From Lepas anatifera (lineage: Eukaryota; Arthropoda; Thecostraca; Lepadidae), in assembly GCA_034440635.1 (NCBI GenBank), contig JAOTON010002068.1, positions 65,001-129,000 on the forward strand: a stretch of DNA of 64,000 nucleotides, given 5' to 3'. The notes beneath the pieces were generated by a model. It did no database searches, was not told the origin of the DNA, and was given only the letters and a program-made list of their open reading frames with translations. Below are positions 33,331 through 44,389 of this stretch, piece by piece. The translations under genes and the position numbers were made by a program. Position 1 is the stretch's first letter; every line of letters begins with the position of its first letter.

Positions 33331-34130
33331 CTAAGTTCAAGAGCTCTGGAGCGTTTTCCCTTTTATGCAAAACAAAGACGCAACACATTTGGTTGTCTGA
33401 TTTATTATTATTATGTTTTTTAATGCTGGCTGTTGGGACCGAGCGTTTTAGAATTGTCAATTTGCCTCAACCCAGTCGCAAGTGGGATGTACAGGGCAAA
33501 ATAAGTTAGGTCGGGCAATTCAACCCGTAAACTAAATATAGGAGGTCCTTGTCTGCGAAGTGCACGGTGCCGTGGTTAAGATATGATTGAGTGGGCGCAT
33601 GCGCCGCCATATCAGGGGATAAGTCCCGCCTCTCCGGGGGCCGGGCGACCCCCATTGGCGCATACAGGCAGGAAGGGAGGGGCTTGCGCGCCTGTCGGGA
33701 AACCAGGACCGCAGTAGATCCTTACGACGGGATTCAGTGGGTGGCAGCGACGGATTTAGGATTTCTCTCGGGGGCACGAAAGGGGGTGACTGGCGGGCCC
33801 GGGCGCGCGCCCATAATTATTAGAGTACCTATCGGTGCAGTTTTAAGAAGTTTTGGGATAGGTGCGGACGAGCTTACAACCTCACGCAAACATGCCGCTC
33901 AAGATAGGCTGAAGCGCACTCAAAACCGCGAATAGCATTTGGAGACGCCCATATGCCTCCAAAGGGTTCCAAGCAAGGGAAGAAGGGCTGTCAAAGCAGC
34001 GCAGCCGTGCAACGTGGTTCGGACCAAGCTCCCCAACACCATTTCCTCCTCTCAATCGCGCATGGCGTATTACAATAAAGACGCAAGGATTATTCAAACA
34101 CTATCCTATGCGCCATGGCCGCGCATTTTC
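33331..34130. other. Intronic DNA with a GC-rich patch
   Basis: The section 33590-33810 is GC-rich, with a CAGCGACGGATTTAGGATTT...GGGGGCACG segment like the hAT-related dispersed repeats. The frame 33591-33935 lacks a domain. Confidence 0.3.
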
Positions 34131-34800
34131 TATCCTTCTAGCCTTCGAGCCCATTGGCTCCCAAAAGAGAGTCAGGACGGCTCTCCTCTTCCTGGGGGTC
34201 ACGGAGGCGCCGAAACGTGCACTGTGATCGCCATTGAACCGACCTTCACTCTACATCACCTCACCCGCCTGTCTTAGCAACCCAGCACTATCCTTCTAGC
34301 CTTCGGGCCCATTGGATCCCGAAAGAGAGTCAAGACGGCTCTCCTCTTCCTGGGGGTCACGGAGGCGCCGAAACGTGCACTGTGATTGCCCTTGAACCGA
34401 CCTTCACTCTCCATCACCTCACCCGCCTGTCTTAGCAACCCAGTACTATCCTTCTAGCCTTCGGGCCCATTGGCTCCCGAAAGAGACAGGCCGGCTCTCC
34501 TCTTCCTGGGGTCACGGAGGCGCCGAAACGTGCACTGTGATTGCCCTTGAACCGACCTTCACTCTACATCACCTCGCCCGCCCGTCTTAGTAACCCGGTA
34601 CTATCCTTCTAGCCTTCGTGCCCATTGGCTCCCGGAAGAGGGTTATGGCGGCTCTCCTCTTCCTGGGGGTCACGGAGGCGCCAAAACGTGCACTGTGATT
34701 GCCCTTGAACCGACCTTCTCTCTACATCACTTCATCCGCCCGACTTACTAACCCGGTACTATCCTTCTAGCCTTCGAGCCTACGGGCTCCCTCTCGCTAC
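34131..34800 (+). repeat. Tandem repeat, 155-158-bp unit, four full copies and a partial
   Basis: Units begin TATCCTTCTAGCCTTCG at 34131, 34289, 34447, 34602 and 34760. Each contains TTCCTGGGGGTCACGGAGGC, GCCGAAACGTGCACTGTGAT and a CACTCTACATCACCTC block. Copies differ by a few substitutions and short deletions. The fifth copy is truncated after about 25 bp. No CRISPR-like spacer structure exists: the whole unit repeats. Confidence 0.95.
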
Positions 34801-36724
34801 GCTGTCCGCTGCTGGAACCTTCTGGTCTGAACCACGGAGCACCGATCGCACAAAAAAGGGAACGTGGGACGTCGGAGATTGATGTCAGTCGTTTTGTTAC
34901 ACACTTACCAGGCCGAAACGATGAAGATAAGAGGATCAGGCGGGCTCCACCGTAACGGAGGAAGTTTTTTTGTGACGGGGGTACGCCGTCAATTTGTGGG
35001 ATAGCCTAGCCGGAAAGGGCGTGGCAGGCGTCGACTCATGGCTCTGGCTGGGCCATGGAGGAGCCGACGTGCAGTGTCCCAAAACCTGGGGTGCTGGGTG
35101 CAGAACGACACCCAGTCAAGCAGAATTTTCCACTCACTTTGATTTTATTTTTATTTTTACTGAATTTTCCACTCACTTCCAACAATACCTACTACTAATG
35201 AATTTTACTCAACAATACTTACTCCAAAGGCCAGTTCCATTGCCTCCTCTACCAACGTCCACTGGAAAAAGAGAGCAGCAGAATCGACTAGAATATCGCC
35301 TAATTAACTCGGCTCTAATGCGCTTCTTTCGCTTTTGTGAACGAAAATCCGTCGATTTCTATTTTCTGGCCAATGATACCTGGCACATTATCTCCACCGA
35401 TTTCAGTGGAACAACAGAATCGAAATTCTAGCGCGGGCAAGACGCACATTGCCCACTCTGCCCCACCGGAGAAAGTTCCAATGGGTGAACACCGCCACTA
35501 AATTCCACCACTCACAAAATTTGTGAGTGGAAAATTAGACACCCTAGCCTTGTGTTGCCAAAAAAATGAGCTGACCGCTTTGAAAGATACATTTATGGAA
35601 AGCAGTTTATCTGTTCACATGATTTCTAGGCTTACGTCATTGAAAAGTTGTTTTTGTATTTCTGGTACAGAGAATAGTGAAAAAACATTTTTGGTCATCT
35701 TGCTGTTAAAAGCAAATATCTTGAAATTTGTATGCTAAGCAGCATATTTATTGACATTGTATCATAGACAACTGACCATTTATTGCGAAGAAAATAATTT
35801 TTATCCATATCAGCCCTTCATTGCTGCGTCAACGCCGTGTGACACCCAAATCCACTCACGACACCCTACGACACCCTAGGCATAAATACGCTGATATTTA
35901 AGTTGAACTAAAAGTGTCCGGTACTTGAATACATTGAAACTCTACATTTTCATTAAATGATTTTTTGGGAAACAAGAATGCATCCAGTTACCCTTCAAAC
36001 ATCGGCACTTTTTTGTATGGCTGGTCTACGGCGTGGACTAACCAAAACGCCGTTTTTATATCTAGTAAATAAAAGCGGCGTCTTTAGGCTTTTTGAAAGG
36101 CAGGTTTCATATTCGTTATTGACAAAACATTGTTATTTTTCCTCTTTGTGTACTTTTACTTGTATAATTTTTTAGTAAATAAGGACTTAGAGAATTAATT
36201 TAGAGCAATTTTTTAAATGCAAATTATGTAGCTCATGCGACCGGCAGGTGGCAAGCGATCAGAAATTTAAATTAGTAGTTGCTCTGACGCTGTCGCAACC
36301 CGCCGCGCCTGACCGATTGTAGACGAAAGAAAGAAACAACACAGAAACGTGGAAGGCTGTAGCTTCGATTAGATTGATAGAAAGCAGCATATTCAAATGA
36401 GACATGGGTAATCCTTGTCCTTCCCCATCAACCATCCTATCCTTATCCTTATCCTACAGTGTGTTTTTGCTTAAGTTGTAATTTATGTCCCTCATCTTCA
36501 TTACGACCGGCGTCAGAATAGCCACATGAATAGTGGAGATACCGTGTATGTCAAATAAATAAATAAATAAATAATGAAGGTGAGTATGTATATGTGAAGA
36601 GGAGCAGGGGAATTGACAGGTAAAGAAAAGGAACTTTTAGCAAGAGTCTGGAAGAGTTTACTGCCATGATAGAAAGTTTGCAGTTTCGTCTGGGTTAGTT
36701 AAGTGTAAACCAAAGCTCTACTGG
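34801..36724. other. Intronic DNA with TTTTCCACTCAC-type repeats
   Basis: GAATTTTCCACTCACTT occurs at 35123 and 35162. The inverse, GTGAGTGGAAAATTAGACACCCTAG, lies at 35523-35547, next to a CTCACAAAATTTGTGAG palindrome (35511-35527). Related words recur at 38371 and 38405. This may be a small inverted-repeat element at about 35100-35550. An AAAT tetranucleotide run lies at 36553-36573. No gene is recognised. Confidence 0.35.
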
Positions 36725-36943
36725 GCCCTAGCAGGTATTATCGCAGTAGGTAGATCACATCTCGCGGTTCAAAAGGATCACATCAGAAGGTCCACAGTTC
36801 ATATGTTCTACCGCTCAAAATGTCTAATTTAAAAAAAGTTAAACATTCAAAAGATCCAAAGAGGCGTGCTCAGATGCATGAGAGTGGGGTGCATCATAAC
36901 GCAGAGGCGTGCTAAGGCACCTGATAATAGGAGGCTATGAGGG

Positions 36944-37022
36944 TTAGGTTAGGTTAGGTTAGGTTAGGTTACGTTAGGTTAGGTTAGGTTACGTTAAGTC
37001 AGGTCAGGTCAGGTCAGGTCAG
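36944..37022 (+). repeat. (TTAGG)n then (TCAGG)n array
   Basis: About 80 bp of the arthropod telomere pentamer TTAGG with a few ACG variants, changing to five or so TCAGG units at its inner end. Confidence 0.95.
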
Positions 37023-37292
37023 GTGTGTATGCCCTAAGTCCCTATTTCCTAGTCTGGGGATATCAACCCTCTTTCCAGAATCTGAGTGCGCCTCTGGTCT
37101 GGGTACCACTTTTCGAAATGTCATAGAAATATCCCAAAATTCTGCAAAAATCCCTAGAGATGAAACAGACGGAAGGAGGGGAAGTTTGAGTAGTGTTAAG
37201 TGGTACCCAGACCAGAGGTGCACTCAGATTCAGGAAAGAGGGGTGATATCCCCAGAGTAGGAAATAGGGACCAAGGGCATACACAATTGAAC

Positions 37293-37553
37293 TGACCTGA
37301 CCTGACCTAAACCTGACCCGACCTGACCTGACCTGACCTGACCCAACCCAACCCAACCCAACTCAACCCAACCCAACCCAACCCAACCTAACCTAACCTA
37401 ACCTAACCTAACCTGACCTGACCTGACCTGACCTGACCTGACCTGACCTGACCTGACCTGACCTAACCTAACCTAACCTAACCTAACCTAACCTAACCTA
37501 ACCTAACCTAACCTAACCTAACCTAACCTAACCTAACCTAACCTAACCTAACC
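37293..37553 (-). repeat. Mixed (TCAGG)/(TTGGG)/(TTAGG) pentamer array
   Basis: About 260 bp, read on the minus strand as blocks of TTAGG (37553-37461), TCAGG (37461-37411), TTAGG (37411-37387), TTGGG (37387-37341) and TCAGG (37340-37293). Variant types are in homogeneous blocks rather than mixed, implying local amplification of each variant. Confidence 0.95.
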
Positions 37554-37749
37554 CTCATAGCCTCCTATTATCAGGTGCCTTAGCACGCCTCTGCGTTATC
37601 ATGCACCCCACTCTCATGCATCTGAGCACGCCTCTTTGGACCTTTTGAATGTTTGACTTTTTTAAATTAGACATTTTGAGCGGTAGAACATATGAACTGT
37701 GGACCTTATGATGTGATCCTTTTGAACCGCGAGATGTGATCCACCTCCT

Positions 37750-37784
37750 GCGATAATACCGCCCTAGCAGGGCGGTATTATCGC
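37750..37784. repeat. Perfect hairpin, 15-bp stem
   Basis: GCGATAATACCGCCC, a 5-base loop, then its exact complement. It lies at the outer edge of the right arm of the telomere-like palindrome; the left arm has only one half of it near 36729-36750. Confidence 0.9.
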
Positions 37785-37790
37785 ATAGGA

Positions 37791-39196
37791 GGGTCGTTGT
37801 CCCGGACAGAAAAACTATACAGTGTATGCTTAGATAATTAATTTTGGCACTAGGTATTGCATGAAAAAATCTCTTCATTTTTCACCACCTGCCGGTCTCG
37901 GAGGCCCCCCCTGCAGAGTTGGTCTAAGGGGGCCCCCGATATTTCGTCTCATGGGCCCTTTAGCGCTGGTCGTGTGGGAGAGGAGAGGAGGGAGACAAGA
38001 GTTGGTCTAGGGAAGCCCCCAAGAGTAAATCTTCATCCCACAAATGTTAGTCTTGGTGGCTCCCAGAGTTCTTTCCCCCGAAGGTTGGTCTCAGAGGCCC
38101 CCAAAAAGTTTTTTATTTGTGCCAATTCACCAATTCCTTAGAATATAATTGGAGACTGCAGCAGGGGGTTTCAGTTGGTAAATATCTACCTGCTTAACCC
38201 AAAATTTTCACATGGTAAAAGTCAAACAATGCTGCTTGGGGACGATTTAAAAATATTTAATTTGAGAAAATTAAAGGAAATATTCACCCTTCAGTTCAAA
38301 CAAGGGCTCTGAGAGTTAACCACCTGAGTACCCAAATTGGAAAATGTTGACCCAGCCATACATTTTGAAGGGAATTTTCCACTCACTCGCCATACATTCA
38401 GAGCTGAATTTTCCACTCGACACCCTAGCGCAAAACCTATTTTGGGTCACTGCCGACGTGAGGGACGGGCGGTCAGTGTGGGACTCGTGGGCGGGTAGGG
38501 TCCGAGGGAGGACCGAGCCTAGGGAGGCTCCCCACGCTAGGAAGTTGTTTGCGAGTAGACTAGGGCGTGAACGGGGGTGCTACTGTTCGCTACTGTATGC
38601 ATATGAATGTTCATTTCCTTAGTTACATTATGTCACCGGCGTAGGAACTTGAGGGGGAGGGGGCACCGGTGCACGGTACACCCCCCCTTAACACATAAAT
38701 GTTAGCACTAAGTCTATGGTGTTGACTGGAGGGAAATGGGTTGAAAAGCCTATGGTGGCCCCTTAAATTTGGACGTTCCGCCGTCACTGATTATCATACT
38801 GTGTTCCTCATATTTTAGGGACATGTGTGATTTGTGACTTGATTTGTGATATACCTGGAAGTTCACTGGATATGAGCTTAGATGTCAAGCCAGTAACATA
38901 CGTTATGCGAGCTTTCGAATACGAGCTTTTCCCCCTTTTTAGTGATAGAAATGTGTATCGCACGAATACAGAAATTCGCGTTTTTAAATATTATTGATAA
39001 TCGTCCTTGGAGCCGTTAGCACTGCTGTAGAGACTAGAAACTTCAAAATAAACACAAATGTATAGATGCTTGCATTCACAAACTGCAACACGAGCGAATT
39101 TAGGCCGCCATAGAAGTGATACGTCAGGGGTTAACGCCGACATAATAGAGGTGTTGCCCCATGGCGGTGTTGCCCTCCCTGTTTTAAGACATTAAG
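37791..39196. other. Intronic DNA, no recognised gene
   Basis: Contains GGCCCCC-rich patches (37895-38100), copies of TTTTCCACTC words near 38375 and 38408, and a GGGGGAGGGGGCACC patch at 38651. No domain in any frame. Confidence 0.3.
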
Positions 39197-39210
39197 AAAT
39201 GCACTACTCA

Positions 39211-40066
39211 TGTTGCGGTAAATGGTGTTTGACTGGGACATATTCAGTTCTTGTAGAAGTTATTTCAGACACCAGTCGTATTTCGGTTATATTTTCGTAG
39301 CTTTCGAGGGTCATTCGACTATCTTCGTCAGCGAAAAGATTGCTTAGCCAGCGCCTAATTCAATACTATACAAGTTTGGAAAACATCGCAACACACGCGT
39401 GCTAAAACCTAACATTCTACTTGCTATTTCTTGCCCAAGAATAAGTAATATGCAAGTTCAACACTTTAATTAAGTGAGCTAAGCATCACGAACATGCAGC
39501 ATTGAGATACTTCTTATTTGTTATTGTTCTGCTACTATTATTATCATTGTTACTACCATTATCATTATTATTCATTATTATTATCATTCTTTACCTTTTT
39601 ATGAAGAGCGAAGAACCTGGTAAATTTCTGGCATTGGAATGCCTGAGTTTGTATTTAGTAGTTGGTTTTGTTGTGTTTTTGCGATGAAGATGCCTTCTTT
39701 TATTTTTCTTTTTCATACGCTAGGATTTTGACGTCATCCCATTTAATGTTCTGTCCGGTGTCTAGAATGTGTTTGGCCAGTCCAGAGTGGTTGTGGTCCT
39801 CGTTTTCTATAGCTCTTTTATGTTCTTGTTGTCGCGTTTTTATGGTCCTACAGGTTTCCCCTATGTATGTTTTTCCGCATTGTCATGTGTACTGGTAGAC
39901 TACTTCTTTGTTTTGGTGTTTGTATCTTTTGTCCTTTGGCTTTACTAGTATATTTTTTAGGTTTGTTGCCGGTTTGGTTTGTGTTTTTGCGTATGGTTTT
40001 ATTAAACGCACAATACGTTCTGAAATACCTTGGACATATGGAATGACTACTGTGGGTTTTGTTTCA
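39211..40066 (-). repeat. Inverted partial copy of the Penelope-like element's 3' end
   Basis: Read on the minus strand this repeats the GIY-YIG coding end and 3' region of 42339-43067, then the pseudo-LTR, and finally the first bases of the body (matching about 40205-40257). The junction with the plus-oriented body is near 40066/40067. Confidence 0.85.
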
Positions 40067-40227
40067 GCCCGCGTGTGTTGCGATGTTTTTCAAACTTGTA
40101 TAGTATTGAATTAGGCGCTGGCTAAGCAATCTTTTCGCTGACGAAGATAGTCGAATGACCCTCGAAAGCTACGAAAATATAACCGAAATACGACTGGTGT
40201 CTGAAATAACTTCTATAAGAACTGAAT

Positions 40228-41132
40228 ATGTCCCAGTCAAACACCATTTACCGCAACATACGTACTCGACATGGCCGTGAAGCGCTACAAACGACACGAT
40301 TACTGGAAAAAACGAGCATGAAAGTAGCTAGATATAACAATCATCTAACCTTTGCTATTAAGTGTAAGAAGTATGGAGTGCAGCCGAGAGGACTTAAGCT
40401 CAAATCCGGCATACGGACACAAGCTTCCAAGAAAATAATTCAAGCGGCAGAAAAGAAACTTCTAGCGGAACACGTCAAAAATATTATCAACATAAGAACA
40501 AACCTAACGGAAACACAAAACAGGATTAAACAAAACCTCCAAAACAGACTTGAAAGCACCACCTTTACTGAAATGAACCGGGTAATCAGTAGAAAACAAG
40601 AGCATGAGTCAAATAAAGTAAAAACCAGACAAAAGAAGAAATTTGACAGACTGATCAACAGACGTAACGCACCAGCACACATAACAGGAAGAGAAGAGGC
40701 AAGTTCAGCACAACCGGTGATAGATCTGGAAGGAAGGGGAAGCGATCTACAGACGTCAGGTACGACATCACAAGAAGATTCGGCAGAAAGGAGGTCGGAA
40801 GAAGAGGAAGAAACAAACCAGGAAACAACAGATCTTCCGTCGGCACCAGAGCACATGCGATCAACGACTGTGTCACAAACCTCTCCGGAGCAGAACTCAC
40901 AGAAGGAGAACTGTCGGTTCTACGGAAAGGTTTGAACTTCGTCCCCACGCCAAAACATGTAAGTCACATAGAATTCATAACAGAAATCGAGAAACTCATT
41001 CTTAACTCCAATATGTCGCGCGATGAAGCAAACAGGTTACGTTTTGAAGTTACTAAGACCTTGCAGTCTCATCATAACACACCTGATAACCTCAGTAAAG
41101 AAGAAAGAAAGGGCCTTAACAGACTGAAATAA
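40228..41132 (+). pseudogene. N-terminal region of Penelope-like polyprotein
   Basis: The frame from ATG 40228 (MSQSNTIYRNIRTRHGREAL) to 40935 is basic and helical, then polar and Ser/Glu-rich. It overlaps a second frame, 40932-41132, starting LNFVPTPKHV-like and reading EERKGLNRLK, a conserved block before RT in Penelope-like elements. The shift is at about 40932. After TAA at 41130-41132 the reading continues with LVIIHADKAGS, the conserved ADKG-type block, before a further shift near 41255. Confidence 0.8.
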
Positions 41133-41374
41133 AGAACAAACCTGGTCATCATCCATGCAGATAAGGCTGGCTCAATCTGTGTTCTCACTAAAGAGCAATA
41201 TCTCAGTAAAGTTAACAGTTTGCTGTCAGACACTAACACATATATTTTCTTAGCAAAGATCCTACTCCAGCTTATACTCGAAAGGTCAGGGAAGCATTAA
41301 AGCACATAGAAACACGAGGAAGGTTATCGAGAGCAAAGTACTTATCCCTGTACCCCTCCGATCCGTCTCCTCCA

Positions 41375-42232
41375 TTGTTCTACGGTCTACCGAAAGTACA
41401 CAAACCGAACATCCCGCTGAGGCCAATAGTTTCTTCAATAGGCTCTGTAACGTACGATGTTTCAAAACACCTTTCCAAGATTTTAGCATGCCTTGTAGGG
41501 AACTCGGACCACCACGTTAGGAACTCTACAAAATTTGCCGAGCAAGTAAGAGAAGTTACTATAGCAGATGACGAAATAATGGTTTCATTTGATGTAGTGT
41601 CTCTTTTCACCGCGATTCCAACCGAGCTAGCGTGCGAAATTGCCCAAAGAAGAGTAAAACAAGAAATGGCTAGTGAGGATGACAGTTTTAGATCATCGAC
41701 GGGGTTGGATGTAGACGACATAGTTCGTATGTTAAGAATTTGCCTTAATCTCACGTACTTCCAAGTAAATGGACAATTTTGCAAGCAAATAAGTGGAACT
41801 GCCATGGGCAGCCCCGTCAGCTCTATAGTAGCGGAATTAGTGATGGAAGAGCTAGAAACCAAAGCACTCGAAACATTCGCTCCTGGCGTTAAGTTATGGA
41901 AAAGGTATGTGGACGACACATTCGTAATAGTCAAAACCTCACAAGTTGAGCCCCTACACCAACATTTGCACTGCCTTTCACACAACATTAAGTTCACATC
42001 AGAGAGAGAAGCCGAAGGAATGCTACCCTTCCTAGATGTTGCAGTACAAAAAAGAACAGATGGAACATTAACCACTAAAGTATACAGAAAACCAACCCAC
42101 GGAGAAAAATATCTAAGCTTTCAATCACACCATAGCACACAACACAAAGAAGCAGTAGTCAGGACTCTTATAAATAGGGGGAAAACCATCCGTCAGAAGA
42201 AACAGACAGGACACACGAGATCAAACACGTAG
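41375..42232 (+). CDS. Penelope-like reverse transcriptase core
   Basis: A 285-residue open frame with the diagnostic FYGLPKVHKPNIPLRPIVSS (residues 2-21), FDVVSLFTAIP (72-82), GTAMGSPVSSIVAELVMEELE (141-161) and the catalytic YVDD at 178-181. LPFLDVAVQ and KVYRKPTHGEKYLSFQSHH close the thumb. These motifs separate Penelope-like RTs, related to telomerase, from LINE and LTR enzymes. The frame is uninterrupted here, but upstream and downstream breaks detach it from its N terminus and endonuclease. The first Met is internal, not a real start. Confidence 0.92.
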   Translation: MFYGLPKVHKPNIPLRPIVSSIGSVTYDVSKHLSKILACLVGNSDHHVRNSTKFAEQVREVTIADDEIMVSFDVVSLFTAIPTELACEIAQRRVKQEMASEDDSFRSSTGLDVDDIVRMLRICLNLTYFQVNGQFCKQISGTAMGSPVSSIVAELVMEELETKALETFAPGVKLWKRYVDDTFVIVKTSQVEPLHQHLHCLSHNIKFTSEREAEGMLPFLDVAVQKRTDGTLTTKVYRKPTHGEKYLSFQSHHSTQHKEAVVRTLINRGKTIRQKKQTGHTRSNT

Positions 42233-42344
42233 AACAGGTACTACAGAAAAATCACTATCCCAAGACATTCATCAAAAACACACACAGAAAAATCCAACGC
42301 CAGGAATCTCGACAAGAAAACAACCAACTAGAGAGAGGGGAAAC

Positions 42345-42820
42345 AAAGCCCACAGTAGTCATTGCATATGTCCGAGGTATTTCAGAACGTATCGTGCGTT
42401 TAATAAAACCATACGCAAAAACACAAACCAAACCGGCAACAAACCTAAAAAATATACTAGTAAAGCCAAAGGACAAAAGACACAAACACCAAAACAAAGA
42501 AGTAGTCTACCAGTACACATGTCAATGCGGAAAAAACATACATAGGGGAAACCTGTAGGACCATAAAAACGCGACAACAAGAACATAAAAGAGCTATAGA
42601 AAACAAGGACCACAACCACTCTGGACTGGCCAAACACATTCTAGACACCGGACACAACATTAAATGGGTTGACGTCAAAATCCTAGCGTATGAAAACCAT
42701 TGGAGAAAAAGAAAAATAAAAGAAGGCATCTTCATCGCAAAAACACAACAAAACCAACTACTAAATACAAACTCAGGCATTCCAATGCCAGAAATTTACC
42801 AGGTTCTTCGCTCTTCATAA
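42345..42820 (+). pseudogene. GIY-YIG endonuclease domain of the Penelope-like element
   Basis: Begins after the frame change past 42232, with VVIAYVRGISERIVRLIKPY and LVKPKDK. The nuclease follows: VVYQYTCQCG (the GIY part), then TYIGET after a one-base excess in an A run (42531-42536). It continues with TIKTRQQEHKRA, HSGLAKHILDTGH, and ends IYQVLRSS with TAA at 42818-42820. Tyr, Arg, His and Glu residues of the fold remain. The family enzyme nicks DNA to prime copying. The same domain is repeated inverted at about 39600-40066. Confidence 0.9.
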
Positions 42821-43201
42821 AAAAGTAAAGAATGATAATAATAATGAATAATAATGATAATGGTAGTAAAAATGATAATAATAGTAAAAGTACAATAACA
42901 AATAAGAAGTATCTCAATGCTGCATGTTCGTCAGGTATACCTAGACTGTAACCTTCCCGTGTGTGCACTGTATTTGCCTCTGTGATGCTTAACTCACTTA
43001 ATTAAAGTGTTGAACTTGTATATTACTTATTCTTGGGCAAGAAATAGCAAGTAGAATGTTAGGTTTTAGCACGCGTGTGTTGCGATGTTTTCCAAACTTG
43101 TATAGTATTGAATTAGGCGCTGGCTAAGCAATCTTTTCGCTGACGAAGATAGTCGAATGACCCTCGAAAGCTACGAAAATATAACCGAAATGCACTACTC
43201 A

Positions 43202-44385
43202 CTTTGACGTCATTTATTTTTTAGTTTAAAGATATAAGTCAAATTAGGAAGGCATTCCCTGGTGCCAAATTGATCTCGAAATGGATCGAAAGTGAAGAAA
43301 TTGGCATTCAACACAAAATATGCTCTTGGGAAGAGCAAATCCTTATGGTGGCGGGCTTACCCCCACTTCCCCTACGCCTAATTTCACTAAATTCCAGGAT
43401 TCGACCAAGGTGCCACATTCCCTTTAAGGGAAAACTGCAGAAGTGGCACAAAGTTGCTCGGTGTTACGGTATCATCCAATTGAAGCCCTTGAAGCCTATT
43501 GGATATGGCAGTAGTTGCCAGATCGTGATATCATCCACAGGCTGAAGTTTATTTTTCAATGTAAATGAAAATTTTAAAAATCAAAATATTGAGCTCATTG
43601 TTGATTGTACAATTTCCAGAGAAATCATAGATGTTTTCATGTTTTTCGGCTAAAAACACCCCTACTTACTAACCCTAAATTCCTGGATTTGACCAAGAAG
43701 CCACATTCCCTTTAAAGGTGCATTATGAACCCTAAAAGTGATGGAGCGCTATTGACAATTGCTTTTGCATTTCTGTTATAAGGTAAAATTCCTACATATT
43801 TATGTTTTTGCTGTCACACTTTAATGCCTCAAATCCAGACCTGCCGGCTTTGTCACATTATAGTAGAGCACAATTACAATATTCCTACTTGTTCACGTGA
43901 AACGATAGGCGGAATATACGCCGGAAGTCAGGGCATCTTTATGGGAAAGTCAGTGGGGGGGGGGCATTTCTTGTGCTGGCCATTTTAGTGTATTCAGGGG
44001 ATCAAGATCCCATTTTGAGGGGGTTTAATAAAACTTAGACGCGTTAGTATTAAAAAATGTCCATCAATCTTTGTGTTATTTAATGGCTAGAGATGATAGA
44101 TGCTGCCCAGGCTGCCAGGTTTTTTCGGCGGAAGAGGTCAAACCGACTTAGAAGAAGGGCCAAAGAGGGGTAAAGTTTTATTTCCACTAAAATAGCCAAA
44201 TAAACACAACGAAAGCCAGATTTGAGCCTATAACAACCCCTAGCGATAGTCATAAGCCCACAGAAAAACCGACTTGTATCACTGTTTAAAACTAATCGTT
44301 GACAGTTTGATATTGACTTGACGCAATATTTGTTAGAATTAGGTGTCTTTTGTATTATTGCGATGTAGTATTTAGCCAAAACTAT
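43202..44385. other. MITE-A fragments and non-coding DNA
   Basis: Two partial MITE-A copies in reverse orientation are visible: about 43370-43428 (ends GGTGCCACATTCCCTTTAA) and about 43436-43716 (ends GCCACATTCCCTTTAAAGG). Beyond 43720 no feature is recognised apart from a short G run at 43955. Confidence 0.55.
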
Positions 44386-44389
44386 TTAA

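Larger units (their letters stand above)
36726..37790. repeat. Palindrome with telomere-like pentamer arrays pointing inward
   Basis: Outer arms 36726-36943 and 37555-37790 are inverted copies (shared words include GTGATCCTTTTGAACCGCGAG and CTCATAGCCTCCTATTATC). Between them run a left (TTAGG)n/(TCAGG)n array, a palindromic core (37023-37290), and a right (CCTGA)n/(CCCAA)n/(CCTAA)n array. The layout is 5'-TTAGG...CCTAA-3', head to head. It may be a relic of telomere fusion, or a foldback transposon whose arms end in TTAGG-like repeats. Confidence 0.9.
39211..43187 (+). mobile_element. Penelope-like element with inverted 5' fragment and 14-bp target duplication
   Basis: A retroelement of about 4 kb flanked by AAATGCACTACTCA at 39197-39210 and 43188-43201. 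It has a plus-strand body (40067-43187) with a Penelope-type RT and a C-terminal GIY-YIG endonuclease, bordered by pseudo-LTRs (about 40067-40245 and 43068-43187). It is preceded by an inverted copy of its own 3' portion (39211-40066). Inverted or tandem partial copies at the 5' end are characteristic of Penelope-like elements. Stops and shifts at 41132, about 41250, 42232 and 42531-42536 make it non-coding today. Confidence 0.93.

Noticed and set aside
34131..34800. CRISPR-like repeats
   Set aside because: The whole 155-158-bp unit is repeated with no unique spacers, and the genome is eukaryotic.
40440..42075. Long minus-strand frames opposite the Penelope-like body
   Set aside because: They are antisense shadows of the plus-strand polyprotein, which carries the RT motifs.
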